Source: Litoribacterium kuwaitense (GTDB taxonomy: Bacteria; Bacillota; Bacilli; Bacillales; DSM-28697). From it: a stretch of 55,132 bases of DNA. The translations under genes and the position numbers were made by a program. The notes beneath the pieces were generated by a model. That model searched no databases. It was not told where the DNA came from and saw nothing but the letters and a program-made list of their open reading frames with translations. Every line of letters begins with the position of its first letter. The stretch's first letter is position 1. The DNA lies in the NCBI RefSeq assembly GCF_011058155.1, contig NZ_JAALFC010000024.1, positions 1 through 55,132 of the forward strand. Reading direction: 5' to 3'. Below are positions 15,474-22,668 of the stretch, piece after piece.

Positions 15474-15600
15474 CCCCTTTCTAAAAAAGGAGTGCCAATC
15501 CACCCGTGAGTTCCGAATATTGCTTCTACTTAGGATAACATGTTCAAGAACGCAGATGGACTACGATTTAAGAAAGATAAGAGTTGTATCAAAGAAATAA

Positions 15601-15637
15601 GGGCTGTTGAGGAAAAACTCCTCAGCGCTCTTTTTTG
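15601..15637. terminator. Hairpin with T-tract, possible bidirectional terminator
   Basis: GGCTGTTGAGGA pairs imperfectly (GAGGA/TCCTC core) with TCCTCAGCGCTC, followed by a run of six T on the plus strand. No plus-strand gene is recognised immediately upstream, so it may insulate the toxin module from the XRE regulator. Nothing else was found between 15480 and 15720. Confidence 0.55.
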
Positions 15638-15722
15638 TTTTTCGGGAAAAATAGGCTTAGAAAGCGGATAAGTGAAAGCATAAAAAAGCAAGGGAACCCT
15701 TGCCCTTGCACGTAGACCCTTG

Positions 15723-16031
15723 TTACTTCCCCCTGCTTAACATCGATTCAATAAAGCCATTTAAATGCATTCGTTCTTCTTCGGTTAATTGCTTTAGGCT
15801 CTCCAAGAGACGCAAAATGTCTGGCGGAAGCGTTGTTTTTTCCCCGAAAAATTCACTGAGAGATACGTCGAGGGCGTCGCAGATTAATCGTAATTTGTCC
15901 AAGGATGGCATCGTTCGGCCTCGCTCAATATCGCTTAAATAGGGTTGAGATACAAATGCTTTTTTGCCTAATTCATTTAATGTTAAACCTTTAGCTAAGC
16001 GAAGATTCTTCAATTTTTCACCAATATTCAT
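15723..16031 (-). CDS. XRE-family transcriptional regulator
   Basis: This regulator of about 102 residues has a Cro/C1-type HTH at residues 3-57. It is seen as IGEKLKNLRLAKGLTLNELG, then SQPYLSDIERGRTMPSLDKL, then LCDALDVSLSEFFG-like spacing. A short C-terminal helix region follows (LRLLESLKQLTEEERMHL). GTG (16040) and ATG (16037) codons precede in frame, but ATG at 16031 is best placed after GGAAGG. A 7-bp inverted repeat, GTAAATA/TATTTAC at 16102-16126, lies upstream and may be its operator. It faces away from the sugar operon at 16381 and could regulate itself or that operon. Confidence 0.88.
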   Translation of the reverse strand: MNIGEKLKNLRLAKGLTLNELGKKAFVSQPYLSDIERGRTMPSLDKLRLICDALDVSLSEFFGEKTTLPPDILRLLESLKQLTEEERMHLNGFIESMLSRGK

Positions 16032-16101
16032 CTGCATCACCTTCCTTTATTATAAAGCTGTTGCAATCCAATAAGGTCGGTTATTCAGCGTTCTTTATAT
16101 C

Positions 16102-16126
16102 GTAAATAACTATTTTATCTATTTAC
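16102..16126. promoter_or_regulatory. Inverted repeat upstream of the XRE gene
   Basis: GTAAATA and TATTTAC are separated by 11 AT-rich bases, about 70 bp upstream of the regulator start. It could be an autoregulatory operator. The surrounding AT-richness makes a chance match possible. Confidence 0.3.
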
Positions 16127-16214
16127 AAATTCGTTATTGGTGATAGAATAGTCATAGTTTTTTAAAAGTGTCTTTTATAAAGGTGGTGAAAGTGTTTAAT
16201 AATACTATTTTATT

Positions 16215-16228
16215 TGAAAGCGGTTTCG
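16215..16228. promoter_or_regulatory. CcpA cre site candidate upstream of the sugar operon
   Basis: TGAAAGCGGTTTCG matches the cre consensus TGWAANCGNTNWCA at all defined positions except the last. It lies 153 bp before the substrate-binding protein gene. Carbon catabolite control of the operon is inferred. Confidence 0.55.
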
Positions 16229-16380
16229 TAAAGCTAGTTTAAGTTGCATGTTTTAGGGATAGCTTCAAAAGAATTCGAAACAGGTTTTAAATGTTATAGG
16301 ATTGTGAGCATCCCAACGTTTGCTTTAGAAAGTAAACTACAGAGATTGTAAGTAAACATTCAGCTTTAGGGGGGATAACA

Positions 16381-17709
16381 GTGATAAGAAAGAAAGGGAT
16401 TGTCGGATTTTTAATGGTTCTCATGGTATTTTCTGCGACAGCCTGTGGTAGTGGACAGACAGATCGCTCGACAGGAGAAAACGCGACAGAGAAGGTTGAG
16501 CTACTGTATATGACACATATACCTGAAAATGAAACGCAGGAAGACATTATTGCAAACGAAGTCATTGGGGCTTTTGAAGAAGCGAACCCGAATATTTCAG
16601 TGAAGTGGGTTCACAATGAAGACCCAGTGTCCCTCATCAGACAGCAAATGGTTGCCGGAGCAGGTCCGGATGTTGTTTTGGTCGATGGACCGACGCAAGT
16701 CATGCAATTTGCAAAATCAGATTATTTACTGCCTTTAGATGATTTCGCTGCGACGTATGGTTGGGAGGATCGCTATTTCGATTGGGCGTACAATACTGGA
16801 TTTGTTGATGGAAAGCTCTATGGGCTGCCAGGACAATATGAATCCATGGTCGTTTGGTACAACAAAGATATCTTTGCAGAAAAAGGTTGGGAAGAACCGC
16901 AAAATTTTGCCGAGTTTATGAATTTAAATCTAGAGATTCAAAACGAAGGACTCATCCCTTTTGCCTTTGGAACGACCGATTTCAGACCAGCCAACGAATG
17001 GTGGCTCTCTTTGGTGTATAACTCGTATTTAGGAGCAGAGGAAATGAAAAAGGTACTAAAAAACGACGTGCCCTGGACGAGTGATTTGGTCAGAGAGGCA
17101 ACGACGCTATGGAAAGACATTTGGCAAGAGGGCTACATTAATGAAAAGAAATCACACGCCATTTCTGGAGACGATGCATGGTCGTTATTTAGAAGCGAGC
17201 AAGCTGTTATGAAGATGGACGGCACTTGGGCAACCGCGACGCTGACAACAGAGCCTACGGATTTTGAAACAGACTTCTTCGTCATGCCAAGTTGGAGAGA
17301 AGGTGTCGAACCAACATTGCCGATGGCGCTGGGAGAATCCGCAGGGATCAATGCTTCTACTGAACATCCTGAAGAAGCGGCGTTACTGCTTGATTGGTTA
17401 TTTAGTGATGAGGTTGGTTCGATCATGTTTAATCAAGGCTATTTCTATCCAAACCAAGGGATTGAGCCTCCAGAGGACGTGCAACCCCTCGTAGCCGATG
17501 TTTATAAGGGATTAAATCGATCGATTGAAGCAGGCAATACGGGTTTTGCCTCTTGGACTTATTGGGGTCCGAATGTCCAATATTATCTATGGGACAACAT
17601 TGATCAAGTTTTCCTCGACCAAATGTCTGTTGAAGACTATTTAGCTGAGGCGCAAAAAAATGCTGAGAAAGATGAAGAAGAAGGTCTGCTGTTTAATTTT
17701 GAAAATTGA
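16381..17709 (+). CDS. Sugar ABC transporter substrate-binding lipoprotein
   Basis: This is a 442-residue family 1 extracellular solute-binding protein. It has a hydrophobic signal peptide and lipobox TACG (Cys about residue 22), so it should be a membrane-anchored lipoprotein. The mature part has the usual VRQQMVAGAGPDVVLVDGP-like stretch (key parts: GxGPDVV) and the WYNKDIFAEKGWEEP motif common in carbohydrate binders. The GTG start follows a G-rich site. It is the first gene of an operon with two permeases and an intracellular glycohydrolase. The ATPase is missing, so a shared MsmX-type ATPase encoded elsewhere is likely, as in many Bacillus sugar importers. Confidence 0.93.
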   Translation: MIRKKGIVGFLMVLMVFSATACGSGQTDRSTGENATEKVELLYMTHIPENETQEDIIANEVIGAFEEANPNISVKWVHNEDPVSLIRQQMVAGAGPDVVLVDGPTQVMQFAKSDYLLPLDDFAATYGWEDRYFDWAYNTGFVDGKLYGLPGQYESMVVWYNKDIFAEKGWEEPQNFAEFMNLNLEIQNEGLIPFAFGTTDFRPANEWWLSLVYNSYLGAEEMKKVLKNDVPWTSDLVREATTLWKDIWQEGYINEKKSHAISGDDAWSLFRSEQAVMKMDGTWATATLTTEPTDFETDFFVMPSWREGVEPTLPMALGESAGINASTEHPEEAALLLDWLFSDEVGSIMFNQGYFYPNQGIEPPEDVQPLVADVYKGLNRSIEAGNTGFASWTYWGPNVQYYLWDNIDQVFLDQMSVEDYLAEAQKNAEKDEEEGLLFNFEN

Positions 17710-17747
17710 AAATAAATGAAAGGATTTTTAGAAAGGAGGATACAGAT

Positions 17748-18656
17748 ATGGCGACGATCGCCTATCAGAAAGCAATGAAAGAAAAGCAAAAGTGGAGCAG
17801 ACAACTTTTACCGTGGCTCCTTTTATCACCAACGATCGTATTAATGACGCTTGTCGTCGCTGGACCGATTGTCGGTACCATTTGGCTTTCTTTTACCGAT
17901 TGGAACGGTATTGCGGATCCGAATTTTATCGGGTTTGAAAATTTCTTGCAATTGGTGCAAGATCAGCATTTTTATGCAGCATTGGTCAATAACGTCAAAT
18001 GGATGATTTTCTTTTTAACCGTTCCAGTGATTGTAGCGTTAGCCGTTGCTTTGCTCATTAGCAAAGTGCAGGCTGGTAAAACATTTTATCGCATGATGAT
18101 CTTTATTCCGTATATCGTCGCAACAGTCGTTACGGCAAAGATATGGCTGCTGATGTACAACCCTTATGTAGGTCTAAATACGATATTGGAAGAATGGGGT
18201 TTAAATTTTTTAGCCTTATCGTGGCTTGGAGATGAAAGAGTTGCTCTGATCGCTGTTGCGCTTGCAGATGGCTGGCATTTTTATGGGTTCCTTGTAGTGT
18301 TACTGATGATTGCTCTGCAGCAATTGGATAAAAGCCTCGAAGAAGCGGCGCGCGTGGAAGGAGCAAACAAATTGCAAATATTTTTTCATGTCACTTTGCC
18401 GCAATTACGCCCTACGCTCGTCATGATTTATATGCTTCTGATTATTTGGTCATTTGCGGCCTTTGATTATGTGTACGTCATGACGCAAGGGGGACCAGGA
18501 AACGCGTCGGAATTACTGGCGACGTATATGTACGATCTAGCCATGTACGGTCAAGAACCAGGCTATGCGAGTACAGTAGCGTTAACGATGGGATTGTTCA
18601 GCATTGTTGTCATTACAGGTTTTGGAATTTTGAAGAAAAAGGGCTGGGATGTTTAA
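17748..18656 (+). CDS. Sugar ABC transporter permease (MalF-type)
   Basis: This is a membrane protein of about 302 residues with six hydrophobic segments. The C-terminal EAA loop reads EEAARVEGANKLQIFFHVTLPQL (key residues EAA---G), which docks the ATPase. The N-terminal LLLSPTIVLMTL and the SFTDWNG motif are typical of MalF/UgpA-like permeases. ATG at 17748 lies 8 nt after AAGGAGGA; an upstream in-frame codon at 17706 overlaps the previous gene and lacks a site. Its stop overlaps the ATG of the next permease (TAATG), so the pair is translationally coupled. Confidence 0.92.
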   Translation: MATIAYQKAMKEKQKWSRQLLPWLLLSPTIVLMTLVVAGPIVGTIWLSFTDWNGIADPNFIGFENFLQLVQDQHFYAALVNNVKWMIFFLTVPVIVALAVALLISKVQAGKTFYRMMIFIPYIVATVVTAKIWLLMYNPYVGLNTILEEWGLNFLALSWLGDERVALIAVALADGWHFYGFLVVLLMIALQQLDKSLEEAARVEGANKLQIFFHVTLPQLRPTLVMIYMLLIIWSFAAFDYVYVMTQGGPGNASELLATYMYDLAMYGQEPGYASTVALTMGLFSIVVITGFGILKKKGWDV

Positions 18657-19473
18657 TGAAAAAATACTTGGATTGGCGTCATATCCCTTTACTATTCATC
18701 GTTATGCTAACTGCTGGACCGCTTATTTTATTGTTTAGTAATGCTGTGAAGCCAAGGGACGAATTTCACGCAAACCCATTAGGATTACCGACGAGGATGG
18801 AGCTTGCCAATCTGATCGAAGCTTGGCAAACAGGCGGGTATGGACAAGCCTTTTTAAACAGTATGATTGTTGGCTTTTCGTGCATCATCATTATCACGAT
18901 CAGTGCAGGTTTCGCAGCCTATGCCTTATCAAAAATAGCGTTTAAAGGATCAGAGCTAATCATGGGTTTTTTACTCTTCACCCTCTCCATTCCGATGGGT
19001 CTGTTCCTTGTCCCGCTGTTCTTTATATGGAAGCAATTGAATTTAATGGACAGCTTACTAGGGATTATTTTAATATACTCTGCGATCTTTTTACCATTAA
19101 CATCTTTTTGCTCCGATCTTTTTTTGTCTCGATCCCAAACGAACTTTTGGATAGTGCGAAAATTGACGGCTGCAATGAATTACAAGTGATGACTCGTATC
19201 ATACTCCCGTTGGCAAGCCCAGCTTTTTTGACGGTCATTTTATTAGTAGGTTTATGGACGTGGAACGAATTCTTTTTTGCAAATGCTTTCTTACAGTCAG
19301 AAGACATTAAGACGGTGGCGACACGGTACTTGGCCTTTACGGGGCGTTTTAGTTCTGACTGGACCATGCTGTCGGCTGCAGGAGTCATTACCATTCTGCC
19401 AATTACAATCATCTTTTTAATTCTGCAAAGACAATTTATTGAGGGGATCGCTGAAGGCAGTGTGAAAGGTTAA
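18656..19473 (+). pseudogene. Sugar ABC transporter permease (MalG-type), frameshifted
   Basis: The first frame gives the N-terminal two thirds of a MalG/UgpE-type permease, with AGPLILLFSNAVKPRDEF near the start and FLNSMIVGF before the core. At 19097-19098 the frame breaks: adding one T changes the sequence to FLPFNIFLLRSFF and restores the family pattern. The EAA loop (DSAKIDGCNELQVMTRIILPL) and the usual end IEGIAEGSVKG at 19471 follow. The joined length of about 272 residues is normal. The break is a single missing T, so a sequencing error is possible. If real, the transporter is dead. Confidence 0.8.
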
Positions 19474-19492
19474 TGTATAGGAGGAGATTATC

Positions 19493-21673
19493 GTGGCAAA
19501 AGAAAAGCTTAAAAGTGATCAAGCCATGCACTATATCCAGGATGATTATGTAGAGCGGGTTTATGCAGGATGGCTTGGGAAAGTGATCGGTGTCCGTCAC
19601 GGGGCTAATATTGAACAATGGAGTTATGAGCGCATCGAGAAAGCATTTGGAGAAATCACTGGATATATACACAATTTTCCAAATTTTGCAGCGGATGATG
19701 ATACAAACGGTCCAATTTTCTTTTTAAGATCGTTAGAGGATTACACGTATACAAGAGACATTACGGCTGAACAGATGGGACACTCGTGGTTAAATTACGC
19801 ACCCGATGGTCACGGTTTTTATTGGTGGGGAGGATACGGTAAATCGACAGAGCATACAGCCTATCTGAATATGAAGCATGGCATGAGTGCACCGCGCTCG
19901 GGTTCGATCGAACAGAATGGCAGCGCAGTGGCGGAGCAGATCGGCGGGCAAATCTTTATTGATGTATGGGGCATGATTGCACCGAATCACCCACAGTTGG
20001 CCGCAGAATATGCTGAGAAGATCGCGAGTGTTTCACACGATGGGAACGGTAAATACGGTGGGATGTTTATTGCCGCATGCATCGCGGACGCTTTTCAGCA
20101 AACCGATGTTGAACAGCTGATCGAAACAGGGTTACGTGTCATTCCCGAAGACTGTGAATATGCTGAGGTCACAAGGGATATCATTCGTTTTTATCATCAA
20201 CACCCGTCGGATTGGAGAAAGTGTTTTCAATATGTGTATGACAATTACGGTTACGATAAATATCCGGGGAATTGTCATATCATTCCGAATGCTGCGGTGA
20301 TGATCTTGTCTTTATTATATGGTGAGGGGGATTTTTCCAAGACAATTAACATTTGTAATATGTGTGGTTGGGATACAGATTGTAATGTAGGGAACGTCGG
20401 AAGTATTTTAGGTGTCATGAATGGTCTTGAAGGCATCGATTCGTCATGGCGAGAGCCGATCAATGATTTTCTATGCTGCTCAAGCGTCATAGGGTCATTA
20501 AATATACTAGACATCCCATGGTGTGCATCGTATACAGCGCAATTTGGCTATAAAATTGCTGGAATCAAGCCACCTAAGGCATGGGCTGATATTCTTGAGC
20601 GGAAGAACAGGCATTTCCATTTTGAATACCCTGGCTCGACGCACGCATTTAGAACAGATCATGACGCTGATCACGATGTGACAGGGTTTGTTACAAATAC
20701 AGATGAAGCTGCTTTTACCGGACATCGATCTTTAAAAGTCGTGTTTGATTATTGTAATGGTGGTTATGGATATCGGGCGTTCGTAAAAACGTATTATACC
20801 CCTGAAGATTTTGACGATAGCCGGTATGATCCTAGCTTCTCTCCAACACTCTATCCTGGTCAGTCGCTATCCGGTCAAGTATTGATTCCAAAAGGGGGTG
20901 TTCAAGATGTCAAAGCGAGGCTTTACGTGAAAGGTCGCAATACACAACTTCGCTATCACGGTGAAGAAGTGACTCTCGTGCCAGGGCAGTGGCAGCAACT
21001 GCACTTTACAATCCCAGCGCTGAAAGGAGTATGTATTGAGGAGGCGGGTGTTGAATTTATTCCAGTACAAGAAGAAAGAAGGACAGGCGGGCTCCCTTCT
21101 TTGATCGGATTTATCGATGATTTTGCCTTCACCGGTCTGCCTGATTATGAAGTTGACTTTGCGGAAGAACAGATCGAAAAGTGGAACGAGCTTCATACGG
21201 AAGTCAGCCAATTCACGTATTTGAGAGGGATTTGGACTTTGGAAAACGGTGAGCTCAGTGGTAGCTACGCAGGCGAACCGGCGGAAGCGTACACCGGAGA
21301 TGTGCATTGGAAGAACTATGAATTTGCAGCAGAAGTCATTCCGCAGGTAGGCGATTATCACCAGATAAACTTTAGAGTACAGGGTGGAGTTCGGTCCTAC
21401 GCTGTCGGGTTTGCCAAGAATCATAAATTGACCCTTTATAAAAACGATGTAGGGTATCAAGTGCTCGCCAATGAAGATTATGAATGGCAGGTTGGCAAAA
21501 AGTATCTCCTCAAAGTAAGAGCGATCGATCAGGAATTTACGGTTTATGTAAACGATGAACGCATCTTGCAATTTACAGACAACGATTCTCCGTATCTAAC
21601 GGGTCAAATAGGATTTTCAAACTTTCATGGAAGCCATACCCATTATCGACGTTTTTGGGTCAAGGGGGTATAA
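19493..21673 (+). CDS. ADP-ribosylglycohydrolase-family enzyme with C-terminal lectin-like domain
   Basis: This is a 726-residue cytoplasmic protein (no signal peptide). Residues about 20-340 match the ADP-ribosylglycohydrolase fold: RVYAGWLGKVIGVRHG at the start, the acidic FAADDDTNGP motif (di-Mg site) and the late GWDTDCN motif that supplies the remaining metal ligands. Residues about 400-560 form a beta-rich linker region. Residues about 575-726 resemble a concanavalin/LamG-like fold as in 3-keto-disaccharide hydrolase proteins (WTLENGELSGSY, FRVQGG, GQIGFSNFHGS). Members in sugar operons hydrolyse N- or O-glycosidic bonds of small molecules rather than protein ADP-ribose. Here it probably processes what the adjacent transporter imports. 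Confidence 0.82.
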   Translation: MAKEKLKSDQAMHYIQDDYVERVYAGWLGKVIGVRHGANIEQWSYERIEKAFGEITGYIHNFPNFAADDDTNGPIFFLRSLEDYTYTRDITAEQMGHSWLNYAPDGHGFYWWGGYGKSTEHTAYLNMKHGMSAPRSGSIEQNGSAVAEQIGGQIFIDVWGMIAPNHPQLAAEYAEKIASVSHDGNGKYGGMFIAACIADAFQQTDVEQLIETGLRVIPEDCEYAEVTRDIIRFYHQHPSDWRKCFQYVYDNYGYDKYPGNCHIIPNAAVMILSLLYGEGDFSKTINICNMCGWDTDCNVGNVGSILGVMNGLEGIDSSWREPINDFLCCSSVIGSLNILDIPWCASYTAQFGYKIAGIKPPKAWADILERKNRHFHFEYPGSTHAFRTDHDADHDVTGFVTNTDEAAFTGHRSLKVVFDYCNGGYGYRAFVKTYYTPEDFDDSRYDPSFSPTLYPGQSLSGQVLIPKGGVQDVKARLYVKGRNTQLRYHGEEVTLVPGQWQQLHFTIPALKGVCIEEAGVEFIPVQEERRTGGLPSLIGFIDDFAFTGLPDYEVDFAEEQIEKWNELHTEVSQFTYLRGIWTLENGELSGSYAGEPAEAYTGDVHWKNYEFAAEVIPQVGDYHQINFRVQGGVRSYAVGFAKNHKLTLYKNDVGYQVLANEDYEWQVGKKYLLKVRAIDQEFTVYVNDERILQFTDNDSPYLTGQIGFSNFHGSHTHYRRFWVKGV

Positions 21674-21711
21674 ACGACATGTAGGGCCTGTCTAATTCAT
21701 GGATAAAAGCG

Positions 21712-21759
21712 ACCCTGAGAATGTTTTCAATATAACATTCTTAGGGTTTCTTCTCTTTA
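21712..21759 (+). terminator. Terminator of the sugar operon 2
   Basis: ACCCTGAGAATGT at 21712-21724 pairs with ACATTCTTAGGGT at 21735-21747 with one G-T pair, followed by TTTCTTCTCTTT. It lies 38 bp after the glycohydrolase stop. Confidence 0.85.
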
Positions 21760-21818
21760 TATTCACAGTGACGACAAAGTTTTTTGGGCAAACGTTACTC
21801 TAGCTCGCGGTTTCGCTC

Positions 21819-22424
21819 TCATATGTTGACATCCATATCCAGCAACGCCCCTTGCTTCACATACTTAATCAATTTTGTACATTCTTCCTTCACACGTTTT
21901 CTGCCGATCTCTGTATGGAACCACCCATCCGGTCGCGTCATTTTGTCATTGACAGGACATAGTGTATATTCTATCCAGTGAGGCATGTATGTTTTTAAGG
22001 TTAGATGCAGCCTGCGCATATGATAAAACGTCGTGACGACTAAAATCCTCTCAATATGGTGTAAGGAGAACGCTCGGTCTAAGACGAGGAGAGAGGCGAG
22101 GACGTTTTCTTTTGTATGTAATGAGAGATCCTCGGTCAAAATAGCCGTTTCTGGCACACCGAGCCCCATCGCTTCTTTTTTCAATGTGATCGCTTCAGGT
22201 CGTTCGTTTCCATCCCATACGACACCACCAGAAAAGAGCATTTTTCGAGCCCTTCCTTCTTCATACAGCTGCACGGCTTTTGGTAAACGGTACAGTACCG
22301 CTTTACTACTTCCGGCGACAAAGATGCATTCCCCACTTTTACCATTATCTTTAATGTCTTTAAAAAGTAAGTTAGTCATTTGTTGATCTGAGAGTTTTTC
22401 CGCTTCTAATTGAGAGATATACAT
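21819..22424 (-). CDS. YdcF family (DUF218) protein
   Basis: This 201-residue protein of the SanA/ElyC/YdcF group has a single DUF218 domain. Visible are CIFVAGSSKAVLYRLPKAVQLYEEGRA near residue 35 (key parts: a small-residue loop then RxxxAxxLYxxG), LLFSGGVVWDG, EAxxMxxLGVPxxxIxxExxSxxTxEN-type spacing, and ILVVTTFYHMRR. These are the conserved nucleotide-like or envelope-precursor site of the family. Unlike SanA it lacks a clear N-terminal membrane helix. ATG at 22424 follows GAGGTGA. The function is unresolved; roles in cell-envelope metabolism are proposed for relatives. From 22425 to 22668 nothing else was recognised. Confidence 0.85.
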   Translation of the reverse strand: MYISQLEAEKLSDQQMTNLLFKDIKDNGKSGECIFVAGSSKAVLYRLPKAVQLYEEGRARKMLFSGGVVWDGNERPEAITLKKEAMGLGVPETAILTEDLSLHTKENVLASLLVLDRAFSLHHIERILVVTTFYHMRRLHLTLKTYMPHWIEYTLCPVNDKMTRPDGWFHTEIGRKRVKEECTKLIKYVKQGALLDMDVNI

Positions 22425-22668
22425 AGGGTCACCTCAGGTGGTTGAAATGATTGGAGTCTAATGAGCTACATCAACAATTCCATAAGATTTCTATAAGAGC
22501 AAGTAGAAGTCCTCCTCTGCGCGAAGTCACTTATCAGATTTACGTAGCTATTTTACAGAAACTTTTTAAGGGGTTCATTTGATCCATAGACGTATGGGTC
22601 TGGAAGCGATGTAACATTTCTTCCAAAAACCGATATTAAGAAAAAAGCAAAAATTGGGGGACATCTTG

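Noticed and set aside
16192-16242. Sixteen-residue frame with GTG start after AAAGGTGG near the XRE gene
   Set aside because: It overlaps the cre candidate, has no family match and is short enough to occur by chance.
20867-21571. 234-codon minus-strand frame inside the ADP-ribosylglycohydrolase gene
   Set aside because: No recognisable domain, no ribosome binding site, and fully antisense to the lectin-like domain.
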